A DNA stretch of 42,119 nt from an uncultured Nitrospiraceae bacterium (GTDB lineage Bacteria; Nitrospirota; Thermodesulfovibrionia; Thermodesulfovibrionales; SM23-35): the NCBI GenBank assembly GCA_937138415.1, contig CAKZPA010000049.1, forward strand, positions 1 through 42,119. Reading direction: 5' to 3'. The notes under the pieces were generated by a model. The model was given only the letters and a program-made list of their open reading frames with translations, made no database searches and was not told the DNA's origin. Shown here piece by piece: positions 1 through 8,049 of this stretch; the first letter of the stretch is position 1; every line of letters starts with the position of its first letter. The position numbers and the translations under genes are program-made.

Positions 1-1195
1 TGTCGTCCCCGCCGGAATACGCACTCACCGGCGAACCCCACGCCGCGTCGCTCACACCCGTCACGTACACGTTCCCGTCCGAATCCACCGCCACCCCGTT
101 GCCATAGTCAAGGCCGCTGCCACCGTAAAAGCCATGCCACTGATAGTCACCGAAATTGTTAAGCTTTACCACGACGATGTCACCGTAACCGCCGCTATGA
201 GGATTCTTCGGCGACGAACCCCACGTCGAATCGCTCATACCCGCCACGTAAATATTCCCGGTTCCGTCGAGGGCTATGCTAAAACCGTCATCATAATAGT
301 CTGCAGAACCGAAGAAAGTATTCCACTGGAGAACACCAAAACCGTTCAGTTTCATTACCGCTATATCCCCGTTTCCGGCATACGCGTTTTTCGGCACACC
401 CCATTTAGCATTGCTCACGCCGGTAACATAAATATTGCCGTTTCCGTCCAACGCAATTCCATAGGCTGCATCGTAATCAGCGGATCCATAAAAGGCGTTC
501 CATTGATATGTGGGATCTATGATGAGGGAATGGTTCCCGTCATATTCGCCGAGTGCAAATCCTATCGTGTTGTCCTGATGCTTTGCGAACGCGACATCGA
601 CGCTGAGCTTCCTGCCTTCTATCTCCTGCCATGCCAAGGGAGCCGTTATGGTGAAGTATCCTCTGTCCGTCGGATGTTTGAATTTCAGCCGCCCGTCTTT
701 CTGTATTTCCGCATCGGCATTGTATCTCATCCTTATCCTGCCGGCGTCCGCCCCGGGCGCAATGCGATAGACGCTCTCCAGCGCGCCGTTATTGTTCCTG
801 TACTCGACTGTTATACCGTCCCATACTTCAGGATACGTCACTTGCGCGAGCGCCGGAGCGCTCTTTTTCGCGCTCTGCCCTGCCCGCTTTTCGCGAGTGT
901 CCGCAACGACCGGCGCAACTTTTCGCGCGCCGACAAACTCCTCCGTCAAGAGGTAACCCATGCCCGCGATATGGATTTTCTCGGGGCCGAACCCCACGAT
1001 GTATTCTCCCGCCCTGAACTGCAAAAGGTCATTCGCGGGGATTGCCTCACTCCGAGCGTCACCACCGGAAAAAACGAGAAACATAAGGGAAAAAAGCAGG
1101 CATAGTAAAAAAGATACCGCCATCCGTCCGCCCGGAGAGAGTCTTCCCCCCCCTCGACCATCAGCCAAGATCCTCGTTATCGTGCCCATTGCCAT
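1..1195 (-). CDS. SBBP-repeat beta-propeller protein, secreted (C-terminus cut by window edge)
   Basis: The minus frame is open from the window edge to an ATG at 1195 preceded by a G-rich ribosome site (ACAGGGGG). A second in-frame ATG at 1123 begins a clean signal peptide (MAVSFLLCLLFSLMFLVFS), so either start is possible. The N-terminal ~170 residues after the signal form the domain usually found ahead of SBBP propellers (Y..VWDGI..EYR, then GRL.F..PTDRGY). After that, blades of about 54 residues repeat the pattern NGNIYVTGVS..WG....A..G..DI.V.KLN..G..QW. Three blades are visible and the third runs off the edge. SBBP proteins are surface or periplasmic propellers of unknown ligand. The fold call is firm; the function is not known. 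Confidence 0.85.
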   Translation of the reverse strand, partial: MAMGTITRILADGRGGGRLSPGGRMAVSFLLCLLFSLMFLVFSGGDARSEAIPANDLLQFRAGEYIVGFGPEKIHIAGMGYLLTEEFVGARKVAPVVADTREKRAGQSAKKSAPALAQVTYPEVWDGITVEYRNNNGALESVYRIAPGADAGRIRMRYNADAEIQKDGRLKFKHPTDRGYFTITAPLAWQEIEGRKLSVDVAFAKHQDNTIGFALGEYDGNHSLIIDPTYQWNAFYGSADYDAAYGIALDGNGNIYVTGVSNAKWGVPKNAYAGNGDIAVMKLNGFGVLQWNTFFGSADYYDDGFSIALDGTGNIYVAGMSDSTWGSSPKNPHSGGYGDIVVVKLNNFGDYQWHGFYGGSGLDYGNGVAVDSDGNVYVTGVSDAAWGSPVSAYSGGDD

Positions 1196-1384
1196 TTCTA
1201 CCCCCTGTCCTTTCTTTTTCGTTTCATTTCGCGCCATATTCGTCCGACTACCACAGGATAACCCCTTGCTTTTACACTGGTTAGGCAATACCGAACCCTT
1301 AAGGCCATCTAATCTTTCACGGGAACAAAACCCCAAAATACGGTCTTTTCCTGTATTAGCGTGGAACGTGAGTCTTCAAGATTA

Positions 1385-1413
1385 ATTGTAGGCGGCGACC
1401 CTGCCGAAGTCAA
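1385..1413 (-). promoter_or_regulatory. sigma-70-type promoter for the SBBP gene
   Basis: Read on the minus strand, a -35 box TTGACT (1413-1408), a 17-nt spacer and a -10 box TACAAT (1390-1385) make a near-consensus promoter. The start point would fall near 1378, which gives the SBBP gene a 5' leader of about 180 nt. I see no recognisable riboswitch in that leader. The rest of the 1196-1502 gap holds nothing else I can identify. Confidence 0.6.
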
Positions 1414-1502
1414 TCAATTTTTTAAAAGCGACATCAAAAAATCCTGATGCTCGGAACCGCGAGAAGATGCTACCCATCGTGAAGTGCACAAGACTATACC
1501 AG

Positions 1503-2570
1503 TTACCCGCTCGGAGTATTCCCCGTGTCTCCGTCGTCCCCGATTTTGCGGAACACCTCCAACATGGATATAAAAAAGGCGAGGATGAGCGGGCCGAGTA
1601 TGATGCCAATGAGCCCGAAAACCTTGATGCCTCCGAGGACGGTAAAGAAAAGAGCGAGGTAGTGCATTCTCGTCCGCGTGCCGACAATCGCCGGTCTGAG
1701 AAAGTTATCGATCAAGCTGATACCGAACGCGCCGATCGCGATCAATGCGATCCCTTTCGCAATCGATCCCTGAAGAAGGAGGAAGAGAGCGGCCGGCATC
1801 CATATGACAAATGGCCCCACGATCGGCAGGAAAGAAGTGACCGCCATCGCGAATCCCCAGAGCACGGGAGAAGAGAGACCGAGGAGCGCGAACGCAATTC
1901 CCCCCGCGCAGCCCTGGGCGATGGCCACCGCGACGCCCCCGAACATTGTAGCCACCACAATATCTTTGAGCTTCGTTACGAGGGCGTTCTTCTGAGCATC
2001 AGAAAACGGCGCATAATGGAGTACTCCCGCCGCAAAGGACGGGCCGTCCTTGAGAAAGAAAAAGAGGGCGATCAGCATGAAGACAAAATCGATGACCCCG
2101 GAAAGGACGCCGGTAACCCCCTTCCCGATACCTCCAAGGGCATCCTGGGCAAGCCGCATGACGTTTTCGTTGACCGCGCGGGTAAACTCTTCCTCGGTGA
2201 TATTGAAGAGCGCCGTTATCTCCTGAAGAACACTCTCGATCAAGGGATGCTGAAGGACATTCGTCACGCCCGCGATCAGTCCCGTGTCGGTCGAAGCGAT
2301 CGTCATCCTCAGTTCCTGGACGAGGAGAAAAGAAAGATACGAGATCGGTCCTAGAATGACGAAGAAAACGACTACAAGGACGATGCCCGCTGCGACCGAC
2401 GGCCATCGAAGGTATCTGAGAATGAAGACGTAGAGCGGATAAAAGAGGATCGTGAATACGATCGCCCACGCGATCGGCACGAAGAATGGCTTGAATATCA
2501 GATAGCCCAGGTAGCCGAAGACGAGCAGCAGGGCACTTATCAGGATGACGGAGAAGGTTTTGTTCATCAC
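1503..2570 (-). CDS. AI-2E/PerM-family membrane transporter
   Basis: This is a 355-residue polytopic membrane protein of the AI-2E transporter (PerM/YdiK, formerly UPF0118) family. It opens with two hydrophobic helices containing FKPFFVPIAWAIV, typical of the family, and carries the usual soluble region around residues 80-160 before the remaining helices. The C-terminal GLIGIILGPLILAFF segment is the most conserved family stretch. Length matches the family norm. The start is a GTG at 2570 directly followed by an ATG; neither has a strong ribosome site. Members move signalling molecules or ions such as Na+/H+; the substrate here cannot be read from sequence. The C-terminal tail is short and acidic. 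Confidence 0.9.
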   Translation of the reverse strand: MMNKTFSVILISALLLVFGYLGYLIFKPFFVPIAWAIVFTILFYPLYVFILRYLRWPSVAAGIVLVVVFFVILGPISYLSFLLVQELRMTIASTDTGLIAGVTNVLQHPLIESVLQEITALFNITEEEFTRAVNENVMRLAQDALGGIGKGVTGVLSGVIDFVFMLIALFFFLKDGPSFAAGVLHYAPFSDAQKNALVTKLKDIVVATMFGGVAVAIAQGCAGGIAFALLGLSSPVLWGFAMAVTSFLPIVGPFVIWMPAALFLLLQGSIAKGIALIAIGAFGISLIDNFLRPAIVGTRTRMHYLALFFTVLGGIKVFGLIGIILGPLILAFFISMLEVFRKIGDDGDTGNTPSG

Positions 2571-2660
2571 AAGAGCACGCCTCGTCTTATTTTATGCACC
2601 GCGACCGCATCCGTCCACCGCTCGGTGAACTCAGAAAGTGCGTACATTGGCGGAATCCCC

Positions 2661-2775
2661 CTGCCTTGTCATTCCGGACTTGATCCGGTCGCCTCTCGGC
2701 CTCGGCCGAGAGGCGGAGGCGTCTCGCCCGGGGCGAGTACCCGAGAAGCCTTTCTGGATCCCCTCGCCTCGTCCG
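2661..2775. repeat. dispersed palindromic intergenic repeat
   Basis: The intergenic stretch between the transporter and the M50 protease opens with TTGTCATTCCGGACTTGATC, a sequence typical of dispersed intergenic repeats in many bacteria, and closes with a TTTCTGGATCCCC complement of that theme. In its centre is a perfect inverted repeat with 12-base arms at 2690-2701 and 2704-2715, followed by a second small palindrome (CTCGCC..GGCGAG). On either strand this would fold into a strong hairpin. It may act as a terminator or mRNA stabiliser, but no T-tract follows it, so I class it as a repeat. Confidence 0.6.
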
Positions 2776-2787
2776 ATACGCCAATTT

Positions 2788-3906
2788 TTACGATGACCTC
2801 TTCCCCATGATCTGGAGGTACCTCGCGATGCCATTCCTCGTGATCATGCCGACTATGGAATCGCCACGGGTGACGACGAGCCGGCCGACGTCTTCCCGTA
2901 TCATTTTTTCGAGCGCGTCGATCACTGAATCGTCCAGTGAAACCTCCCATTTGCGGGTATGCGGTGCGAAGACATCCGAAACCCGAGTCTGACGAAACTG
3001 CTCCCGCGGGACCTTTTTAAGTTCCTTGAGGGTCAACAAACCGAGGTATGTGCCGTGATCGACGACGGGATATCCTCCATACCCGCTGCGGAGGAAATAA
3101 TCGTTGAGCGCGTCCTCGAGCGTCATCGCAGGACTCACAGAGACAGGGTCCCGAACCATGATATCTCCCACGCGAATTCCTGCCAGTGTTTCCTGGAGCG
3201 TTGCCTGCTGATAACTCGCCTGGGCCGCAGAATAGATGAACCATCCGATCAGCATCAGCCAGAGACCGCCCGGCATGCCCGCGATAACCGAAAAAATGCC
3301 GAAGAAGATGAAAAAGAGGGCTATCTTCTGGCCGATTCCCGATGCGCGACGGGTGGCATAGAAAAAATCATTCTTCTTCCCCCAGATCCACGACCGCAGC
3401 ACCCTACCGCCATCCATGGGGAACCCGGGGATAAGATTGAATACCCCGAGAATGAGATTGATCCGCGCGACATACGCAAAGAGCGCGTGCGTGCCTCCCG
3501 TCGTCGTCATCGCGAGTACGAAGAAAATCGCCACGAGCAGGAAACTGGACAATGGACCGACAATCGCGATCCAGAATTCAGCCCGAGGGTGAGGAGGTTC
3601 TCCCCGCATCTGCGCGACGCCCCCGAAGATGAAAAGGGTGATACCTTCTATCGGCAGTCCGTAATGCCTCGCCACAACGGAATGCGAGAGTTCATGGAAT
3701 GCAACCGACGCGAACAACAGAAACGCCGCGAGGATTCCCTTGATCCAATACGACGCAACGGGAAGGTCCGGAGCCGCTTCCGGGAAATAGTACGTCGACA
3801 GCGACCACACGATCAATCCGAAAACGAGCAGCCACGAATAGTGCACCCGTATCGGTATGCCGATGATCGTCCCGATCTTCCATGAGCCCTGAGATAGACC
3901 GTTCAT
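2788..3906 (-). CDS. site-2 protease family zinc metalloprotease (M50) with CBS domains
   Basis: The 372-residue intramembrane protease has the zinc site HELSH at residues 71-75 and the third-ligand motif NLIPGFPMDGG at 157-167, both inside hydrophobic helices. Six or so membrane segments fill residues 1-225. Two CBS domains follow (about 240-365), the first opening with VGDIMVRDPVSVSP and the second with VSDVFAP. This is the S2P subfamily in which CBS domains, which bind adenosyl nucleotides, hang in the cytoplasm and probably gate the protease. The ATG has an AGGAG site seven bases upstream. It lies 45 bp downstream of the ATPase gene on the same strand. Substrate unknown. Confidence 0.92.
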   Translation of the reverse strand: MNGLSQGSWKIGTIIGIPIRVHYSWLLVFGLIVWSLSTYYFPEAAPDLPVASYWIKGILAAFLLFASVAFHELSHSVVARHYGLPIEGITLFIFGGVAQMRGEPPHPRAEFWIAIVGPLSSFLLVAIFFVLAMTTTGGTHALFAYVARINLILGVFNLIPGFPMDGGRVLRSWIWGKKNDFFYATRRASGIGQKIALFFIFFGIFSVIAGMPGGLWLMLIGWFIYSAAQASYQQATLQETLAGIRVGDIMVRDPVSVSPAMTLEDALNDYFLRSGYGGYPVVDHGTYLGLLTLKELKKVPREQFRQTRVSDVFAPHTRKWEVSLDDSVIDALEKMIREDVGRLVVTRGDSIVGMITRNGIARYLQIMGKRSS

Positions 3907-3951
3907 GACGCGCTCCTTTGCCCGAAATCGTTATCCCTCGAATCTCTCCCT

Positions 3952-6624
3952 TCACATCGCGACATTCTTGGCTTTCTTTCTCCGTATCCATTTATCGACC
4001 TCGACGACGACGATGACGCTGCTCGTGATCGCGACTATCCGCACCCAATCGTTCATCGAGATCGGTACCGTCCTGAAGACCCACTGCAGTGCGGGGACAT
4101 AAATGACCGAAAGCTGCGCGAGGAATGCGGCGACCATGCTGTAGAACAAGAAGGGATTGCTCAGAGGGCTGATCCGGAACACGGACTGCAGCTCGGAGCG
4201 ACTGTTCCACGCCTGGAAGAACTGAAAGAGCACCATTGTCGTCACCGCGATTGTCCTCGCCTTTTCGAGAGAGACCCCGGCGTCGAGAGCCGTCACGAAA
4301 TTCAGCACGACTCCGGCCGCGATGAGGAGACCGACGACAATTGTCCTCTCGACGAGGAGACGGTTCATGATGCCTTCACGGGGGTCCCGCGGAGGTCTCT
4401 CCAACACGTTTTTCTCTCCGGGCTCGAACGCGAGTGCGACATCCTGCAGGCCGTTTGTCACGAGGTTGATCCACAGGAGCTGAGCGGGCACATAGGGGAT
4501 TGGCTCGCCGAGAAGAATCGTCGCGATGATAGAGAGGATCGCAGCGATGCCGGTCGGAATAAGGAAAAAAGTGACCTTTCGAATATTGTCGAAGACGATC
4601 CGCCCCTCCCTCACCGCGTGGAATATGCTCGAAAAGTTATCGTCCGCGAGGACCATGTCCGAAGCTTCCCGCGCCACGTCGGTGCCCGTCTTCCCCATCG
4701 CGACGCCGATATGCGCGGACTTCAAGGCGGGCGCATCGTTGACGCCATCGCCGGTCACTGCAACGATCTCCCCGTGCTTCTTCAACTGCTCCGTGATTCT
4801 CAGTTTATGGTGCGGCGACACCCGGGCAAAGACCAAAACATCCTTAACCGCCTCGAACAGTTCTTCTTCGCTCATTTCTTCGATCTCTTTGCCCGTCAGA
4901 ACGCGCGCGTGGGAATCGCCGATGCCGAGTTTCTCGGCGATGGCCTTCGCCGTGACCGCATGGTCGCCCGTAATCATGACCACTCTGATTCCAGCTTTCT
5001 TGCACTCTTTGATCGCTTCGATAGCCTCGGGTCGCGGGGGATCTATCATGCCCTGCAGGCCGGCGAACGTCAGCCCGGATTGTACGTCCCCATGGGTGAT
5101 ATCTTCCGTCTCATCGGGAACTTCCTTGTAGGCGAACGCGAGCACCCGCAGTCCCTCCCGGGCGAACTCCGACGAAATCTTCAGTACCTCTTTCGACCGG
5201 AGCGGTTCGCCGTCAGCACGCTCAATGCACATCTGCACAACCTTCTCAGGAGCGCCCTTCACGAAAATGACCTTCTTCCCTCTGTGCGCATGGAGCGTCG
5301 CCATATATCCATAATCAGATTCAAACGGCACAATGGCAATCTGCGGGTAATTCTTCCTTTCCTCCTCCGGTGAAAGCCCGCCTTTCATCGCCGATACGAT
5401 GAGGGCACCCTCGGTAGGATCACCATCCACCTTGTACTGCCCGTCCTCTTCGTAGATGTCCGACTCATTGCAGAGGAGCCCGATACGGAGGAGAGGCACG
5501 AGATCTTTGACTTCCCTCTTCTCGACGGGCATGCCTTCGCGGAGAATCGCCCCCCGGGGCTCATAGCCGGTTCCCTCCACTTCGTAGGTATGCTTTCCAT
5601 CGAAGATGAGCTTGACGGTCATCTCACTCTTCGTGAGCGTGCCGGTTTTATCCGATCCGATAACGGTCGTGCTCCCGAGCGTCTCGACAGCCGGAAGTCT
5701 TCTGATAATGGCGTTGTGCCTAGCCATCCGCGCAACCCCGACCGCCATTGCGATCGTCACGACGATCGGGAGTCCTTCCGGTATCGTCGCGACCGCGGCC
5801 GCGACCGCCGTCATGAACATATCCTTAACGCTCTCTCCGATCAGCAATCCCACAAAGAACAAGACCGTCGAGGCTGCCACGACAAGCACGCCGATCGCCT
5901 TTGCAAAATGGTGAATCTTTTCCTGGAGCGGGGCTTTCACGATGCCAGCGTCTTTCACCTCATGGGCGATTCTCCCGAGCACCGTCGTCTTTCCCGTCTC
6001 GACGACCACGCCCTTGCCCCGTCCGCTCACGACAATGGTCCCCATAAAGGCCATGTTCTTTTGATCGCCCGGGATGAGATTGGGTTCGCTGATGGGGTGG
6101 ATCTTTTTTTCGACCGGCACGGACTCACCGGTCAACATCGCCTCCTCGATCTTCAGTTCGACAGTCTTGAAAAGCCTGAGATCGGCGGGGACACGCACGC
6201 CGGAGACGAGGAGGACGATGTCGCCGGGCACAAGTTCTTCGCTCGCGATCTCTCTTTCTCTCCCTTCCCTCAAGACCTTCGCCTTCGGCACGACCATGCG
6301 TTTCAGGGCCCGGACACTCTGCTCCGCTTTGTATTCCTGCGTGAAACCGATGACAGCGTTGAGTACGACGACGGCAAAAATCACGCCCGAATCGATGTAT
6401 TCATGGAGAAAAAGCGTGACAATGCCCGCAATGAGGAGAATGTAGATGAGCGGACTGGTGAATTGGTGAAAGAGGATTGTCAGCGCGCTGATTTTTTCCT
6501 CTTCCGCGAGCTTGTTCTGTCCGTAACGAGAGAGCCTCTGCCGCGCCTCGCCCTCGCCGAGGCCGTTCTCGGACACGCCTAACGCGTGAAATGTCTCCCG
6601 TACGCTGAGCTGATACCAGTTCAC
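3952..6624 (-). CDS. P2-type cation-transporting ATPase
   Basis: This 890-residue pump has all the P-type landmarks: an N-terminal cation-ATPase domain, actuator motif TGES at 165-168, PEGLP in M4 at 282-286, phosphorylation site DKTGTLT with Asp325, MITGDHAVTAKAIA, and the hinge motif TGDGVNDAPALK. PEGLP and overall length place it with the P2A Ca2+/cation pumps. In M6 the SERCA-like NLVTDG is NLVTNG, so one classical Ca2+ ligand (Asp) is Asn. Ca2+ specificity is therefore plausible but not assured. It starts at a GTG at 6624 with GGAGG six bases before. ATP-driven export of a divalent cation from the cytoplasm is the likely role. Confidence 0.93.
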   Translation of the reverse strand: MNWYQLSVRETFHALGVSENGLGEGEARQRLSRYGQNKLAEEEKISALTILFHQFTSPLIYILLIAGIVTLFLHEYIDSGVIFAVVVLNAVIGFTQEYKAEQSVRALKRMVVPKAKVLREGREREIASEELVPGDIVLLVSGVRVPADLRLFKTVELKIEEAMLTGESVPVEKKIHPISEPNLIPGDQKNMAFMGTIVVSGRGKGVVVETGKTTVLGRIAHEVKDAGIVKAPLQEKIHHFAKAIGVLVVAASTVLFFVGLLIGESVKDMFMTAVAAAVATIPEGLPIVVTIAMAVGVARMARHNAIIRRLPAVETLGSTTVIGSDKTGTLTKSEMTVKLIFDGKHTYEVEGTGYEPRGAILREGMPVEKREVKDLVPLLRIGLLCNESDIYEEDGQYKVDGDPTEGALIVSAMKGGLSPEEERKNYPQIAIVPFESDYGYMATLHAHRGKKVIFVKGAPEKVVQMCIERADGEPLRSKEVLKISSEFAREGLRVLAFAYKEVPDETEDITHGDVQSGLTFAGLQGMIDPPRPEAIEAIKECKKAGIRVVMITGDHAVTAKAIAEKLGIGDSHARVLTGKEIEEMSEEELFEAVKDVLVFARVSPHHKLRITEQLKKHGEIVAVTGDGVNDAPALKSAHIGVAMGKTGTDVAREASDMVLADDNFSSIFHAVREGRIVFDNIRKVTFFLIPTGIAAILSIIATILLGEPIPYVPAQLLWINLVTNGLQDVALAFEPGEKNVLERPPRDPREGIMNRLLVERTIVVGLLIAAGVVLNFVTALDAGVSLEKARTIAVTTMVLFQFFQAWNSRSELQSVFRISPLSNPFLFYSMVAAFLAQLSVIYVPALQWVFRTVPISMNDWVRIVAITSSVIVVVEVDKWIRRKKAKNVAM

Positions 6625-6685
6625 TGATTGCCTCCGGAAGATGGCCGACGCCCGTCAGGAGAAGTCGCAGAAAAACGGGAATGCC

Positions 6686-7909
6686 CTATCGCGACGCTCT
6701 TATCAGCTTTCCGCCGCGCGGAATGATGGCAATGCCGGACGTGTCGATGTGACAGCGGAACCGGTCCTTCTCGGGATCGAACCCGATCTCGACGCCCGCA
6801 TCGATCACGTTCATCTTGTCGACGATCACCCTTTTCAGTCGGCATCCCTTCTTCAAGAGAACCTGATCCATGATCACGCAGTTCTCCACGCTCACGTCAT
6901 CCTCGATCACGACGCCGCTGCGGATGAAAGAATCGCGTATTTTCGCTCTGTGAATCGTACACCCCTCGGCGATCATGCTGTTCCGGATATCCGCTCTCAG
7001 TATTTTTGTCGCGGGGCCTTCATGCCCCGAGGGATGAATCGGCCAGAGATCGTTGTTCAACTCGAAGAGAGGCCGCTCGCCGAGCATATCCATGTGCGTT
7101 TCGAAAAATGCGGCGATCGTCCCGACGTCGCGCCAGTACCCCTTCTCCTCGTACGGCATCGTCCCCGGGATAGCATTCGTCGCAAAATCATACGCGAAGA
7201 CTTTCCCCGTCTCGACCAGATCGGGGATCACGTGTGCGCCGAAGTCGTGCTGTTTCTTTCTCTGCGCCCGGGCCAGCGCTTCGAGAAGGATATCCTTGTT
7301 GAAAATATAGTTTCCCATGGAGACGTACGCCCGATCGGGATCGCCGGGCATAGGGGTGGGTTTTTTCGGTTTTTCCTGGAACCCGACGATCCGCTGCTCG
7401 CTGTCGCTCACGATGACGCCGAACGACGACGCCTGCCCGATCGGGACCGGGCGCGCGGCAACGGTAACGGAGGCGCCTTTCCGCAGATGGAAGTCGATCA
7501 TCTGGCGGATATCCATCCTGTAAATGTGATCGGCGCCGAAAATGAGGACAAGGCCGGGATTGTGCTGCTGGATGAGGTTCACGTTCTGGAACACGGCGTC
7601 GGCCGTTCCCTGGAACCATTCCGGGCCCATGCGCATCTGCGGCGGCACGACCGTCACGAAATGATCCTTCATCACCGAGGAGAGGTTCCAACTCATCCGC
7701 ACGTGCTCGATGAGGGATTGAGAACGGTACTGCACGAGCAGATAGATCGAAAAGACGCGGGAATTCACGAGGTTGCTCAACACGAAATCGACGATTCGGT
7801 ATCTACCGCCGATAGGGACGGACGGCTTCGAACGGAACGCGGTCAGCGGAAACAGTCTCTCCCCTTTCCCACCGGCGAGGATGAATGCGAGAACTTTCGG
7901 ATGCGTCAT
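6686..7909 (-). CDS. glgC: glucose-1-phosphate adenylyltransferase
   Basis: The enzyme makes ADP-glucose from glucose-1-phosphate and ATP, the committed step of bacterial glycogen synthesis. The 407-residue protein opens with the nucleotide-binding loop FILAGGKGERLFPLT, followed by RSKPSVPIGGRYRIVDFVLSN, both diagnostic of GlgC. The substrate-site aspartate lies in GADHIYRMD. A left-handed beta-helix domain fills the last ~110 residues. The ATG is preceded by GGAGGGG. It ends in TAG, which shows that amber works as a stop in this genome. malQ lies 140 bp upstream on the same strand, making a glycogen pair. Confidence 0.95.
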   Translation of the reverse strand: MTHPKVLAFILAGGKGERLFPLTAFRSKPSVPIGGRYRIVDFVLSNLVNSRVFSIYLLVQYRSQSLIEHVRMSWNLSSVMKDHFVTVVPPQMRMGPEWFQGTADAVFQNVNLIQQHNPGLVLIFGADHIYRMDIRQMIDFHLRKGASVTVAARPVPIGQASSFGVIVSDSEQRIVGFQEKPKKPTPMPGDPDRAYVSMGNYIFNKDILLEALARAQRKKQHDFGAHVIPDLVETGKVFAYDFATNAIPGTMPYEEKGYWRDVGTIAAFFETHMDMLGERPLFELNNDLWPIHPSGHEGPATKILRADIRNSMIAEGCTIHRAKIRDSFIRSGVVIEDDVSVENCVIMDQVLLKKGCRLKRVIVDKMNVIDAGVEIGFDPEKDRFRCHIDTSGIAIIPRGGKLIRASR

Positions 7910-8049
7910 GGCCCCTCCCTCTCTAATGGTATTGAGTTCATTCTATACCATGAGACGCGAAAATGAAATCGTCGGGGCCGCGATGATCCCTCGAAGACCG
8001 ATTCGCCTTTTTTTCACGATGAACAATGTCCCCGCAACGCAAAAAAGAG

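Noticed and set aside
1196-1380. c-di-GMP or cobalamin riboswitch in the SBBP leader
   Set aside because: I compared the leader by eye with the conserved cores of both classes and found no convincing match.
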